Source of the DNA: an uncultured Clostridia bacterium
Lineage (GTDB): Bacteria; Bacillota; Clostridia; Oscillospirales; Acutalibacteraceae
Direction: 5' to 3'
NCBI GenBank assembly: GCA_947623205.1
Contig: CANQGM010000004.1
Location: 1 to 64,000, forward strand
DNA length: 64,000 nucleotides
The position numbers and the translations under genes are program-made. Shown piece by piece: positions 49,909 to 59,926 of this stretch (position 1 is the stretch's first letter; each line of letters opens with the position of its first letter). The notes below the pieces were generated by a model. It was not told the DNA's origin and ran no database searches. It saw only the letters and a program-made list of their open reading frames with translations.

Positions 49909-51915
49909 ATGGCATTTGAATTAAATGATGAAAGATTGCCGCTTGACCGGTTTTTACAGGGGGAATCGGTTGATGCATATGAATTTTTGGGTTCGCATTT
50001 TGTAAACTGGGACAATCGCAACGGTGTTGTATTCAGAGTGTGGGCGCCTAACGCATTGTCTGTTTCGGTAGTCGGCGACTTTAACGGCTGGAACAGTGAC
50101 GCTAATTATATGTACCGCATCTCCGAGTCAGGCGTTTGGGAATTATTTATAGAGGGCGTTCAGGAATTTGCCTGTTACAAATACTGTGTTGAAACACCGT
50201 GGTCTGAAAAACGGCTTAAAACTGACCCTTATGCTTTCCATTGCCAGACACGTCCCGATAACGCTTCGCGTGTTTATGAAATAAACGGTTATGAGTGGCA
50301 CGATGACGAATGGTTTAAGTTCAAAAAAGAGAATCCTCACAAAAGTCTTCCCATAAATGTTTATGAGGTAAATGCCGGTTCGTGGCGCAGATATGAAGAC
50401 GGCAATGTCTTCAGTTACAGAAAGCTTGCAGACGAGCTTATTCCGTATGTTAAAAATATGGGATATACTCATATTGAGTTTATGCCTCTTACTGAGTTTC
50501 CGTATGACGGTAGCTGGGGTTATCAGGTAACGGGCTATTTTGCCGCAACTTCACGTTACGGTGAGCCTAAAGACCTTATGTATTTTATTGACAGATGTCA
50601 CCGGGAGGGAATAGGAGTTATTCTTGACTGGGTTCCCGCGCACTTTCCTAAAGATGCTCACGGTTTGGCGCGCTTTGACGGCACCGGATGTTATGAATAT
50701 GAAGATTACCGTATTGGAGAGCATAAAGAATGGGGAACATACATTTTTAATTACGAGCGTTATGAGGTTAAAAGCTTTCTTTATTCTTCCGCAATGTTCT
50801 GGCTTGATATGTACCATGTTGACGGAATTCGCGTTGACGCCGTTGCTTCAATGCTATATCTTGACTACAACCGCAGAGACGGCGAGTGGATACCAAACAA
50901 ATTCGGCGGAAGAGAAAATCTTGTTGCGGTCGACTTTTTACAAAATCTTAATACCGTAGTTCATATGTATCATCCAGAGGCAATGATGATTGCCGAAGAG
51001 AGCACCGCATGGCCCAATGTTACGGGTTATCCGATAAAGGATATGGGTCTCGGCTTTGACTATAAGTGGAATATGGGCTGGATGAACGATATGCTGTCAT
51101 ATATTTCACTTGACCCGCTATGGAGAAATTATCACCACGATACGCTTACTTTCAGTATGGTCTATGCATTCTCCGAAAACTTTATGCTTCCTATTTCGCA
51201 CGATGAGGTTGTTTACGGCAAGGGTTCGTTAATTAACAAAATGCCCGGAGAGTATGATAATAAATTTGCCGGCGTAAGGGGTTTTGTTTCATATATGCTG
51301 GCTCATCCCGGAAAAAAACTTATGTTTATGGGCAGTGAGATAGGTCAGTTTGATGAATGGAACGCAGAAAAACAGATTGAATGGAATTTGCTAACATTTG
51401 AAAAACACAGGCAGTTAAATCATTTTTTTGCAGAGGCAAACAAGTTCTATCGCGATACTCCCGCAATGCATCAAAATGACTACGACTGGGATGGATTTAA
51501 GTGGATCGCTCTTGACGACTATCAGAACAGCGTTATTGCTTTCCGCAGAATTGCATATGACGGAAGCGAAATCATCTGCGTTTGTAACTTCCAGCCTGTT
51601 CAGCGTGATAATTATAAAATCGGCGTGCCCGTATTTGGAATTTATGAAGAGGTATTTAACTCCGAAAATAAGGAGTTCGGCGGCTGCGGCATTACAAACG
51701 GTGGCGAAATTATGTCAAAACTTGAAAAAGACCATGAGCTGGACTATTCAATTGATATTACACTTCCGCCTCTTGGTGTTCTTTACTTTAAACTGAAACA
51801 GGCTGTTGCGGTTCCCGCCAAAACAAAAAGCACTTTAAGAATGGAAGAAAAAAAGAAGGCGGCGGTCAAAAAAGCACAAGAGGAAAAGGCAAAAAAACAA
51901 GATAAAACAGATTAA
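49909..51915 (+). CDS. glgB: 1,4-alpha-glucan branching enzyme
   Basis: 668 residues, GH13. It cuts alpha-1,4 chains and rejoins them by alpha-1,6 links in glycogen. CBM48 module at ~25-110 (VFRVWAPNALSVSVVGDFNG). Catalytic barrel: DWVPAHFPKDAHGLARFDGT, nucleophile Asp in VDGIRVDAVASML, acid Glu in MMIAEESTAWP and transition-state Asp in PISHDEVVYGKGS. The C-terminal all-beta domain is followed by a Lys/Ala/Glu-rich tail (~645-668), a possible disordered extension. GGAGAAG precedes the ATG. No other glg gene is adjacent, suggesting that glycogen genes are dispersed. Confidence 0.95.
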   Translation: MAFELNDERLPLDRFLQGESVDAYEFLGSHFVNWDNRNGVVFRVWAPNALSVSVVGDFNGWNSDANYMYRISESGVWELFIEGVQEFACYKYCVETPWSEKRLKTDPYAFHCQTRPDNASRVYEINGYEWHDDEWFKFKKENPHKSLPINVYEVNAGSWRRYEDGNVFSYRKLADELIPYVKNMGYTHIEFMPLTEFPYDGSWGYQVTGYFAATSRYGEPKDLMYFIDRCHREGIGVILDWVPAHFPKDAHGLARFDGTGCYEYEDYRIGEHKEWGTYIFNYERYEVKSFLYSSAMFWLDMYHVDGIRVDAVASMLYLDYNRRDGEWIPNKFGGRENLVAVDFLQNLNTVVHMYHPEAMMIAEESTAWPNVTGYPIKDMGLGFDYKWNMGWMNDMLSYISLDPLWRNYHHDTLTFSMVYAFSENFMLPISHDEVVYGKGSLINKMPGEYDNKFAGVRGFVSYMLAHPGKKLMFMGSEIGQFDEWNAEKQIEWNLLTFEKHRQLNHFFAEANKFYRDTPAMHQNDYDWDGFKWIALDDYQNSVIAFRRIAYDGSEIICVCNFQPVQRDNYKIGVPVFGIYEEVFNSENKEFGGCGITNGGEIMSKLEKDHELDYSIDITLPPLGVLYFKLKQAVAVPAKTKSTLRMEEKKKAAVKKAQEEKAKKQDKTD

Positions 51916-51925
51916 AAAAATTTTT

Positions 51926-51960
51926 GGCAGATACATTTTTGCGATGTATCTGCCGTTTTA
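51926..51960 (+). terminator. Terminator after glgB
   Basis: GGCAGATACAT / ATGTATCTGCC with loop TTTTGCG, then GTTTTATCTTT. Confidence 0.8.
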
Positions 51961-51962
51961 TC

Positions 51963-51991
51963 TTTACTGTGAAAATATATTGTGCTATAAT
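51963..51991 (+). promoter_or_regulatory. Promoter of the GT39-like gene
   Basis: TTTACT (51963-51968), 17-base spacer, TATAAT (51986-51991) preceded by TGC (extended -10). A ~140-base leader follows before the start. Confidence 0.6.
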
Positions 51992-52134
51992 AATATCATA
52001 TTATTAACAAAATTAGAAAATATGACCTAAAGCTATAACATTGAAACATAACTTACCAAAGGTACACAAAAAACTTTACGCAGGGTAAAATGTGCCGCAT
52101 AATCCGAATTTTAAATGAATAAAAGGATAAACAT

Positions 52135-53847
52135 ATGAAAATTGACAATAAAAAGTCAGGAATTATTCTTGCAATAATAATTATTATAACAATTGCAATC
52201 AGCACGGCATATATGTTTGCAAAGCAGGGTTATCACGAGGACGAGCTGCTTACATACAACCTTGCAAATTCATCAAAGCAGTTAAATGTTGACGGCGGGT
52301 GGAACACTCCAAAGGACTTTAACGAATATCTTTCGGCTGACAAAAATGAATGTTTTAATTACGCGCAGGTTTATCAAAATCAGATAACCGATGCGTCACA
52401 TCCGCCGCTTTACTATGCAATGGTACACACCGTATGCTCTTTTTTTCCGGAAAGCTTCAGTCGATGGTACGCGTATTCAATAAATGTTCTTGCAATGGCC
52501 GGCATACTTATATTGCTGTTTAAAATCGGCAGAAAGGTGACCGGCAGCAATGTTTATGCGCTTATTGGCGCAGGGGCGTATGCTTTCAGTATTGCGTGCA
52601 TTACAACTACGATTTATCTTCGAATGTACGCAGTTCTTACCTTTTTTGTACTCTCTTTTCTTTATATAACTTTAAAACTTTATGATAAAAGAAACGGGAT
52701 AGGCATAAAGGATTGTCTGACGCTTGGGATTATTGTTTTTTCAGGTATTCTTACACACTATTATTTTATTCTGTTCGCAGCAGTTACAGGACTTGTCTTT
52801 ATTGTATTTAAAATTAAAGAAAAATTTTTGAAAGATTTAATAAAATATATAATTACCGCGGCAGCAGGTGCTGCCGCTGCGCTTTGCGTTTATCCTTTCA
52901 TAATTTCAAATGTGCTTGGAGGAAACCGTGGATTTGGCTCGCTGAGATTTTCGGTTGATCTTATTACAATAGTCACTTATTTAATTTATAAGCTGTGTAC
53001 ATATGTTCAGATCCTTGCAAAGGAGCTGTTTTTAAATCAAATTTGGCTGCTCGTTTTATGCTGCGTCTGCGCAGTAGGTTTTGGAATATACTTTCGCTTT
53101 GTTAAAAAGAAAAAACTAAGCCGCAGGGCAATTTTAATTTTAGTTCCCGCATTAGTTTTCTTTATTTTAATTTCACTTGTGTCGCCCTTTAACAGCGACC
53201 GGTATATAATGGTTTCTCTGCCGCTTATTGCAATGATTTTTGCATTTGCATTCATAAAAGTATTTGAACTAATTAAAAATAAAAATGCTTACATTTTGCT
53301 TTCAGTAAGTATTGTGCTTGCAAGCGCAGTTGCTTTGTGTACTGTAACTCCGTACTATGTTTACGGCAAAACCAACCTTTATGAGCCTAAGACTAAAAAC
53401 TGCATTTTTGTCGGCACCGCAATGCTTGAATGGAACAAGTGTATTGACAAGTTAATGCAGTATGACAATACAATGATCGTGCAGACGCCAGAGTTTTCAG
53501 AAGATTTAAGCGGCGAGCTTGAAAATTTTGCCGAAAAGCGCGGCATTATTACAAACGGAAAAATTTCACAGTTTGCAAAAGCATATATGAACAACGGCGG
53601 CGAAAAAGCTGAAACAGACAGTATGGATTCGCTGAAACATAATAATAAACTTGCAAGCATTGACGATGTGACGGTTTATATTTCACGCATTGCGGATAAC
53701 GAGAGCGCAATAAGATATATAACGGAAAATACAAAGTTTAAACATTATGAGCTGATTCAGGCTGATTACAGCTTTGATGAGTTTTATAATTGGTACGATT
53801 ACTTTGTTGAAACGGAATCGTACTGCAATGTATATCGTTTTTATTAA
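52135..53847 (+). CDS. GT39/ArnT-like membrane glycosyltransferase
   Basis: 570 residues, about eleven TM segments. After TM1 the loop KQGYHEDELLTYNLAN carries the acidic D/E pair that GT-C enzymes use for catalysis, and TDASHPPLYYAMVHTV is the second hallmark (HPPLY). The extracytoplasmic C-terminal ~170 residues form a soluble domain. It should transfer a sugar from a polyprenyl phosphate to an outer-surface acceptor. Similar overall class to, but not a close relative of, the tandem pair at 10-13 kb. AAAAGGA precedes the ATG. Substrate unknown. Confidence 0.82.
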   Translation: MKIDNKKSGIILAIIIIITIAISTAYMFAKQGYHEDELLTYNLANSSKQLNVDGGWNTPKDFNEYLSADKNECFNYAQVYQNQITDASHPPLYYAMVHTVCSFFPESFSRWYAYSINVLAMAGILILLFKIGRKVTGSNVYALIGAGAYAFSIACITTTIYLRMYAVLTFFVLSFLYITLKLYDKRNGIGIKDCLTLGIIVFSGILTHYYFILFAAVTGLVFIVFKIKEKFLKDLIKYIITAAAGAAAALCVYPFIISNVLGGNRGFGSLRFSVDLITIVTYLIYKLCTYVQILAKELFLNQIWLLVLCCVCAVGFGIYFRFVKKKKLSRRAILILVPALVFFILISLVSPFNSDRYIMVSLPLIAMIFAFAFIKVFELIKNKNAYILLSVSIVLASAVALCTVTPYYVYGKTNLYEPKTKNCIFVGTAMLEWNKCIDKLMQYDNTMIVQTPEFSEDLSGELENFAEKRGIITNGKISQFAKAYMNNGGEKAETDSMDSLKHNNKLASIDDVTVYISRIADNESAIRYITENTKFKHYELIQADYSFDEFYNWYDYFVETESYCNVYRFY

Positions 53848-53866
53848 AAAATCGGTGGTAATGGAA

Positions 53867-54745
53867 ATGGAAGACAGAAAAAATTCAGTAGGCGTAGCAT
53901 TTTCGGGCGGAGGTTTACAGGGCATTGCGCATATCGGCGCGGTTGAAGCCCTTTATGAGCTCGGCATAAGACCTCAATATGTATCGGGTACAAGCTCGGG
54001 GTCGGTTATGGCGGCGCTTGTTGCAATGGGGTTTACAGCCGAAGAAATGAAAAAGGCAGCCAAACAATATTGGAAAACACTTGCCGAAATTGACAACGGA
54101 CTTATTTTTAAATCACTTGCAAAATTCATTTTAAATAAAAAAATCAAAAGAGACGGCATCAAGTCAGGCGAGCTGATTTCAAAAGTTGTTAAGGAGCTTA
54201 TGGCGCAGAAAAATATTAAGGGATTTGAGGATCTGCCGATAAATCTTTCAATTTGCACGGTCGACACTTATACAACGGACGAATGCATTTTTACTACAAA
54301 AGAAGAAAATCTGCAAAATGAACATATTCATTATATAACCGGTGCGCCGCTTGATATTGCTGTGCGTGCGAGTATGTCCTTTCCTGCAATTTACACAACT
54401 TGCACATACGATAAATACAACTTTATAGACGGGGGCTCAAAGGACAATCTTCCTGTGAAAATCCTGCGTGATATTGGCGTGGGCAAGGTGCTTGCAATAG
54501 GATTTAATATTGATAACTACGATCCCGATGAAGGTCTTGACGGTTTAATAAAAGTTATTTGGCGCGCGCTTGACGTTTATTCTATTGACGGCACGCGCAA
54601 ATCAATAGATATGGCGGATTTTGCGGTATCTGTAAACAACAAGAACGCCCAGCTGTTTTCCATTGACAACATTGATGAAACAATAAAGGAAGGTTATGAC
54701 GCTGTAATGGCGCATAAGGATGATATTATTAAAATTTTTAAATGA
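53867..54745 (+). CDS. Patatin-like phospholipase
   Basis: 292 residues. Oxyanion hole AFSGGGLQGIAHIGAVEA, nucleophile Ser in SGTSSGSVMAALVAMG (GxSxG), catalytic Asp in NFIDGGSKDNLPV. It should hydrolyse acyl ester bonds of membrane lipids as a cytoplasmic or peripheral enzyme (RssA-like). ATG 53867 is favoured because GGTGG lies eight bases upstream; ATG 53861 and an earlier frame within the glycosyltransferase gene are less likely. It lies 19 bases after that gene, probably co-transcribed. Confidence 0.9.
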   Translation: MEDRKNSVGVAFSGGGLQGIAHIGAVEALYELGIRPQYVSGTSSGSVMAALVAMGFTAEEMKKAAKQYWKTLAEIDNGLIFKSLAKFILNKKIKRDGIKSGELISKVVKELMAQKNIKGFEDLPINLSICTVDTYTTDECIFTTKEENLQNEHIHYITGAPLDIAVRASMSFPAIYTTCTYDKYNFIDGGSKDNLPVKILRDIGVGKVLAIGFNIDNYDPDEGLDGLIKVIWRALDVYSIDGTRKSIDMADFAVSVNNKNAQLFSIDNIDETIKEGYDAVMAHKDDIIKIFK

Positions 54746-54797
54746 CAGTTAAATTTTAAATATGACAGTTTGCATCTTTTTCGACATTTTAATCTGG

Positions 54798-54826
54798 TTG
54801 ATATTTACTTATGTCTGTTGTATAAT
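54798..54826 (+). promoter_or_regulatory. Promoter of the DUF951-prfA-sua5-coaE operon
   Basis: TTGATA (54798-54803), 17-base spacer, TATAAT (54821-54826), 30 bases before the first start codon. Confidence 0.75.
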
Positions 54827-54855
54827 AAAGTCTATTCCGATTTGGAGGTATTTTA

Positions 54856-55041
54856 TTGATTGTAAATGTAGGCGACCGTGTTGAAATGAAAAAACAGCAC
54901 CCGTGCGGAAACAAAACATTTGTGATTTTGCGTGTGGGAATGGATTTTAAAATCAAGTGTGAAAAGTGCGGGCGCGAGGTTATGGTCGCAAGAAATAAAA
55001 TTGAGAAAAACATAAAAAGAATAATAACAGATCAAGGATAG
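54856..55041 (+). CDS. DUF951 family protein
   Basis: 61 residues. Family pattern: [20 protein letters not shown] followed by [20 protein letters not shown], with a C..CxxC set suggestive of zinc binding. Small beta-barrel, cytoplasmic; members are often next to translation or DNA-metabolism genes in Firmicutes and no function is established. TTG 54856 follows TGGAGGT. Four bases separate it from prfA, so it is the first gene of that operon. Confidence 0.9.
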   Translation: MIVNVGDRVEMKKQHPCGNKTFVILRVGMDFKIKCEKCGREVMVARNKIEKNIKRIITDQG

Positions 55042-55045
55042 CATT

Positions 55046-56119
55046 ATGTTTGAAAAAATAGACATTTTTGACAAGAGATATTCCGAACTTACACAAAGAC
55101 TTTATGAGCCGTCTGTTGCGGCAGACCCGGACGAGTATCATAAGATAATGAAGGAAATCAAATCAATTGAAGAAATAGTAATGACATATCGTAAATATAA
55201 AAAAGCCGAACAGACAGTCAGCGAAAGCCTTGAAATATTGAACGAAAACGCCGATGACGAGCTTAAGGAAATTGCGCAGGCAGAGCTTGACGAAGCTAAG
55301 CAAAGTATTGAAGAAATTTCAGAAAAGCTGAAAATCCTGCTTTTGCCCAAAGACCCAAATGATGAGCGCAACGTAATTATTGAAATACGCGGAGGCGCAG
55401 GCGGAGAGGAATCTGCGCTTTTCAGTGCGGTGCTTTTCAGAATGTACACAATGTATGCCGAAAAGCAGGGTTACAAAACCGAGGTTATCAATGCAAGCGA
55501 AACCGAACTCGGAGGATATAAGGAAATTTCTTTTATGATAGAGGGCGAGGGCGCATATTCACGGTTTAAGTATGAAAGCGGCGTTCACCGCGTTCAGAGA
55601 GTTCCTGAAACAGAGAGCCAGGGCAGGGTACACACCTCTACAACTACCGTTGCGGTTTTGCCCGAAGCAGAGGACGTTGAACTTGAAATTGACCCCAAGG
55701 ATTTAAAAATTGATACCTTTCGTTCAAGCGGTGCAGGCGGACAGCACATTAACAAAACAAGCTCCGCAATACGCATAACTCACATTCCGACGGGAACGGT
55801 AGTTGAATGTCAGGACGAACGAAGCCAGTATAAAAATAAAGATAAGGCGTTAAAAGTGCTGAAGAGCCGTCTGCTTAAAGAAAAGCAGGACAGGCAGGCA
55901 AGTGAAATTGCGGCAGACAGAAAATTACAGGTCGGTACCGGAGACCGCAGCGAGCGCATACGCACCTATAACTATCCTCAGGGCAGAGTTACCGACCACA
56001 GAATAGGTCTTACGCTTTACAAGCTTGAGGACGTTTTAAACGGAAATCTAAATGAAGTTATTGACGCGCTTATTGCCGCCGACCGTGCCGAAAAGCTTAA
56101 AGAGAGCATGGAGAGCTAA
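55046..56119 (+). CDS. prfA: Peptide chain release factor 1
   Basis: 357 residues. It reads UAA and UAG stop codons and triggers peptide release. The catalytic GGQ is in [19 protein letters not shown] (~residue 233); the codon-recognition region is [18 protein letters not shown] (~183-200), where the usual PxT reads PET. The N-terminal helical domain and [20 protein letters not shown] are standard. GATCAAGGAT precedes the ATG. prmC, which methylates the GGQ glutamine and commonly follows prfA, is absent here; sua5 follows directly. Confidence 0.97.
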   Translation: MFEKIDIFDKRYSELTQRLYEPSVAADPDEYHKIMKEIKSIEEIVMTYRKYKKAEQTVSESLEILNENADDELKEIAQAELDEAKQSIEEISEKLKILLLPKDPNDERNVIIEIRGGAGGEESALFSAVLFRMYTMYAEKQGYKTEVINASETELGGYKEISFMIEGEGAYSRFKYESGVHRVQRVPETESQGRVHTSTTTVAVLPEAEDVELEIDPKDLKIDTFRSSGAGGQHINKTSSAIRITHIPTGTVVECQDERSQYKNKDKALKVLKSRLLKEKQDRQASEIAADRKLQVGTGDRSERIRTYNYPQGRVTDHRIGLTLYKLEDVLNGNLNEVIDALIAADRAEKLKESMES

Positions 56120-56141
56120 ATTTATAAACAGGGTGAAAATT

Positions 56142-57176
56142 TTGAACACATTGTTACTGAAAAATACACCGGATAACATAAAAAAAGCCGCACATATTTT
56201 ACAGGACGGCGGTCTTGTTGGAATGCCGACCGAAACGGTTTACGGGCTTGCCGCAGACGCGCTTAACGGCGAGGCCGTTTCAAAAATTTTTGCCGCAAAA
56301 TGCAGACCTATGGATAATCCGCTTATTGTTCATATTGCGGATTTTTCAGATATTGAAAAATACGATCTTGCAGAAGAAATTCCCAAATCAGCAAAAATGC
56401 TTTCCGATATGTTCTGGCCGGGTCCGCTTACAATAATTATGAAAAAGTCCAACGTGATCCCTAACGAAGTTTCGGCAGGGCTTGACACGGTGGCAGTGCG
56501 ATTGCCAAGCCATCCTGCGGCACGCGCTTTAATTAAAGCCGCGAATACTCCGCTTGCCGCACCGTCGGCAAATTTGTCCGGCTCGCCGAGTCCCACAACG
56601 GCAGAACACGTTATGAATGATTTAAGCGGCAAAATAAATGCCGTCATTGACGGCGGAGCTTGTGACGTGGGTGTTGAAAGCACAGTAATAACACTTGTTA
56701 CTGATGTCCCCCGAATTCTGCGTCCGGGCGGCGTTACCTTTGAACAGCTTAAAGACGTGCTTGGCAAGGTTGACGTTGACAATGCCGTATTTCATAAAAT
56801 CAGCGAGGATAAAAAGGTATCAAGCCCGGGAATGAAATACAAACATTACGCGCCTAAAGCAAATGTAATACTTCTTAAATGTACCGATAACGAGTATATT
56901 GATTATATAAACAAAAATGCAGATAAAGACGTTGCCGCTCTGTGCTGTGACGAGGACATTCCTTTTTTGAATGCTGCGACTTTTTCGCTCGGCAAGCGCG
57001 GCGATTATATTTCACAGGCGCACAGACTTTTTAATGAGCTGCGCAGAATTGATAATGTAGGAACGGTAAAAACCGTCTATTCCCGTATGCCGTCCGTTGA
57101 CGGTGTGGGAATGGCTGTTTATAACAGGCTTGTGCGTGCCGCAGGTTTTGAGGTGATCGACCTTGAAAAATTATAA
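56142..57176 (+). CDS. sua5: L-threonylcarbamoyladenylate synthase (Sua5/YwlC type)
   Basis: 344 residues: an N-terminal YrdC domain (GLVGMPTETVYGLAADALNG, AAKCRPMDNPLIVHIADFSD, NTPLAAPSANLSGSPSPTTA) plus a C-terminal Sua5 domain (SPGMKYKHYAPKANVILLKC). It makes threonylcarbamoyl-AMP from threonine, bicarbonate and ATP, the first step of the t6A37 modification of ANN-reading tRNAs. Start TTG 56142 follows AGGGTGA; the frame extends back into prfA but without a site. It overlaps coaE by 14 bases. Confidence 0.93.
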   Translation: MNTLLLKNTPDNIKKAAHILQDGGLVGMPTETVYGLAADALNGEAVSKIFAAKCRPMDNPLIVHIADFSDIEKYDLAEEIPKSAKMLSDMFWPGPLTIIMKKSNVIPNEVSAGLDTVAVRLPSHPAARALIKAANTPLAAPSANLSGSPSPTTAEHVMNDLSGKINAVIDGGACDVGVESTVITLVTDVPRILRPGGVTFEQLKDVLGKVDVDNAVFHKISEDKKVSSPGMKYKHYAPKANVILLKCTDNEYIDYINKNADKDVAALCCDEDIPFLNAATFSLGKRGDYISQAHRLFNELRRIDNVGTVKTVYSRMPSVDGVGMAVYNRLVRAAGFEVIDLEKL

Positions 57177-57759
57177 GATAATCGGATTAACCGGACAAAG
57201 CGGCGCAGGAAAGAGTACGGTCGCAAAGCTGTTTGAAAGCAAAAATGCCTTTATTATAAATGCCGATATACTTGTAAATGAGTTATATGAGCCTCATTCA
57301 CCGTGTTTGAAAATGTTGTCAGCGGTATTCGGCAAGGAAATTATTAATAGTGATAAAACTCTTAACAGAAAAAAACTTGCAGAAAAGGCTTTTGCCACAA
57401 AAGAAAATACCCAGCTCATCAACTCACTTGTGCATCCGTATGTAATTATGTTATTTCTAAAAAAATTAAAATCTGCGGTTTCGGGCGGCTCAAAAATTAT
57501 AGTTTTTGACGCGCCTCAGCTTTTTGAAAGTAACGCAGATGTTTTTTGTGATTACATCGTAAGTGTTACCGCCGATAAAGACAGACGCATCAAACGTATT
57601 TGCAGGCGCGACGGTATTTCGGAAAAACAGGCGTTACGGCGCATAAACGCACAGCTTGACGAAGAGTTTTTCAAAAATAATTCAGATTATATAATTGAAA
57701 ACAACGATGACTTTAAATCTCTCCAATCTAAATTCGATGAATTTTTTAACAGTCTGTAA
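57163..57759 (+). CDS. coaE: Dephospho-CoA kinase
   Basis: 198 residues. Last step of coenzyme A synthesis: phosphorylation of dephospho-CoA with ATP. P-loop IGLTGQSGAGKSTVAKLF, the NADILVNELYEP core (usually D-A-D, here N-A-D), IVFDAPQLFESN (the usual PLLFE reads PQLFE), and RRDGISEKQALRRINAQ lid. Start TTG 57163 inside sua5 with GAGGTGAT upstream. Length is right for the family. Fourth gene of the DUF951 operon. Confidence 0.94.
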   Translation: MKNYKIIGLTGQSGAGKSTVAKLFESKNAFIINADILVNELYEPHSPCLKMLSAVFGKEIINSDKTLNRKKLAEKAFATKENTQLINSLVHPYVIMLFLKKLKSAVSGGSKIIVFDAPQLFESNADVFCDYIVSVTADKDRRIKRICRRDGISEKQALRRINAQLDEEFFKNNSDYIIENNDDFKSLQSKFDEFFNSL

Positions 57760-57799
57760 AAAATTGATGTATTTTTAATTATAATACAGAGGTGGTTTA

Positions 57800-58414
57800 A
57801 TGTCCGCAGTTTCTCGTTATTCAAAAAGAAAACGAAGAACAGGATTTAAGATAATATCGTGGATGATTGCAGTTATTATTGCCGCAGGAGTTGTGATGTT
57901 TCTTGTTGCGGACTACTATGATAATACAAAACAAAAATTTGAAGAATACAGTTATCCCCGTAAATACAGTGAATATGTTGAAAGGGCCGCAGACGAATAT
58001 GACCTTGAACCTGCGCTTATTTATGCCGTAATACGCACGGAAAGCAATTTTTCGCCGAACGCCGAGTCTAATGCGGGAGCGTGCGGAATTATGCAGGTAA
58101 TGCCCTCGTCTTTTGAGTGGCTCCAGTCAAAACGCGGATGCGAGGGGGAATATACAACAGATGATTTATTTGATCCGAAAATATGTATTGATTACGGGAG
58201 CTTTCTTTTAAAATATTTTTACGATTTGTACGGCGATGAAAAAAGCGCAGTTGCCGCATATAACGCGGGATTTGTTGTCGGAGAATGGCTTTCGGACAGC
58301 AATTACAGCACTGACGGCAAAACACTTTTAAAAATTCCCTATCCGGAGACAAGCGATTATGTGGATAAGGTCGAAAATTCAAAAGAAATGTATATAAACT
58401 TATATTATTCATAA
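57800..58414 (+). CDS. Lytic transglycosylase (SLT domain)
   Basis: 204 residues. Basic N-terminus, one TM anchor (ISWMIAVIIAAGVVMFLVAD), then an SLT/GEWL domain: catalytic Glu in YAVIRTESNFSPNAESNAGA, then CGIMQVMPSSFEWLQ, and SAVAAYNAGFVVGEWL. Cleaves the glycan strands of peptidoglycan with anhydro-ring formation, outside the membrane. GAGGTGG precedes the ATG. The gene lies 40 bases after coaE and 33 before the aminopeptidase gene. Confidence 0.92.
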   Translation: MSAVSRYSKRKRRTGFKIISWMIAVIIAAGVVMFLVADYYDNTKQKFEEYSYPRKYSEYVERAADEYDLEPALIYAVIRTESNFSPNAESNAGACGIMQVMPSSFEWLQSKRGCEGEYTTDDLFDPKICIDYGSFLLKYFYDLYGDEKSAVAAYNAGFVVGEWLSDSNYSTDGKTLLKIPYPETSDYVDKVENSKEMYINLYYS

Positions 58415-58447
58415 AATATTAATCTCACAGATGAAAGGACGATCAAA

Positions 58448-59857
58448 ATGGCCGATGAAAAGTCAAAAACAGCAAAGCTTAAAGAAAAAATTATGATGAC
58501 GGAGCCTGAAGGAATTAAGGCGCTATCAAAAAAAGAAATTAAAAAAGCAGATGAATTTTGCGTGGGATACAAGAAATTTCTTGATAATTCTCCAATTGAG
58601 CGCGAGGCGGTACGCTATACGGTGGGACTTGTAAAAAAAGCGGGCTTTAAGGAATTTGAAGCCGATGCGGAATACAAGGCGGGCGACAAGGTTTATTATG
58701 TAAACCGGGGCAAAGCCGTTGCACTTGCGGTAATAGGCAAAAACGGCGTTAAAAACGGTGCACGCCTTGCCATTGCGCACATTGATTCACCCCGCATTGA
58801 CTTAAAACCGAATCCGCTTTATGAGGCTAACAATCTCGCGCTTTTCAAAACCCACTACTACGGCGGAATTAAAAAATATCAGTGGACCGCAATTCCGCTC
58901 TCGCTGCACGGTACGGTTGCAAAGGTCGACGGCACAACGGTTGATGTCAGCTGGGGCGACGAGGAGAATGAATCTTGTTTTTGTGTAACGGACTTGCTTC
59001 CGCATCTTGCAAAGGAACAGGTTTCAAAACCAATGGCAAAGGCATTTACGGGCGAAGACCTGAACGTGATTGTCGGTTCACGTCCCTATGACACAAAAGA
59101 TGAAGAAAAGGACCTCGTAAAGCTAAATGTAATGTCTATTCTCAATAAAAAATACGGTATATGCGAGGGCGATTTTCTTTCAGCCGAGCTTTGTCTGATA
59201 CCTTCGTTCAAAACAAAAGATGTCGGATTTGATGAAAGTATGATTGGCGGATACGGACACGACGACAAAGTTTGCGCTTATCCTGCCATTATGGCGGCAA
59301 TAGACGTTGCCGAGCCCGAACAGACTTGCATAACGTACCTTGCCGACAAGGAAGAGGTTGGCAGCGACGGTAATACAGGTATGCAGAGCGATTTTTTGCG
59401 GTATTTTATTTATGACCTTGCAAAGCAGGACGGTGTTGAGGGTTATCATGCGCTTTCGCAGAGCAAATGTCTTTCGGCGGACGTCAGCGCAGCATTTGAT
59501 CCCACATATGCTTCCGCATATGAGGCAAAGAACTCTTCATATGTCAATAACGGAGTAATTATCTCAAAATATACGGGTCACGGCGGAAAGTACGATACGT
59601 CGGACGCCTCTGCTGAATATATGGGTGAAGTGCGCGCCATGCTTGAAAAGAATGACATTCTTTGGCAGGTTGGCGAGCTCGGAAAGGTCGACCTTGGCGG
59701 CGGCGGTACAATTGCAAAGTTTGTTGCAAATATGAATGTAGATGTTGTTGACCTTGGCGTACCTGTACTTTCAATGCACGCTCCTTTTGAAATTGTATCA
59801 AAGACCGATGTTTATATGGCGTACAGAGCCTTCTTTGTGTTTTTTGATGAAAAATAG
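58448..59857 (+). CDS. apeA: M18 family aminopeptidase
   Basis: 469 residues, co-catalytic zinc aminopeptidase I type. Metal and catalytic segments: LAIAHIDSPRIDLKPNPLYE (His), GYGHDDKVCAYPAIMAAIDV (Asp), ADKEEVGSDGNTGMQSDFL (Glu pair), SADVSAAFDPTY (Asp) and SMHAPFEIVSKTDVYMAYRA (His). Soluble cytoplasmic enzyme that trims N-terminal residues. GAAAGGAC precedes the ATG. Complete length; the last gene before tRNA-Arg. Confidence 0.94.
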   Translation: MADEKSKTAKLKEKIMMTEPEGIKALSKKEIKKADEFCVGYKKFLDNSPIEREAVRYTVGLVKKAGFKEFEADAEYKAGDKVYYVNRGKAVALAVIGKNGVKNGARLAIAHIDSPRIDLKPNPLYEANNLALFKTHYYGGIKKYQWTAIPLSLHGTVAKVDGTTVDVSWGDEENESCFCVTDLLPHLAKEQVSKPMAKAFTGEDLNVIVGSRPYDTKDEEKDLVKLNVMSILNKKYGICEGDFLSAELCLIPSFKTKDVGFDESMIGGYGHDDKVCAYPAIMAAIDVAEPEQTCITYLADKEEVGSDGNTGMQSDFLRYFIYDLAKQDGVEGYHALSQSKCLSADVSAAFDPTYASAYEAKNSSYVNNGVIISKYTGHGGKYDTSDASAEYMGEVRAMLEKNDILWQVGELGKVDLGGGGTIAKFVANMNVDVVDLGVPVLSMHAPFEIVSKTDVYMAYRAFFVFFDEK

Positions 59858-59867
59858 AAAAATTTAC

Positions 59868-59896
59868 TTGCATTTAATAAAGAAATATGATATTAT
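59868..59896 (+). promoter_or_regulatory. Promoter of tRNA-Arg
   Basis: TTGCAT (59868-59873), 17-base spacer, TATTAT (59891-59896). Confidence 0.6.
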
Positions 59897-59926
59897 ATTT
59901 CCTGCGGCTTAAAACAGGTCGCAAAT

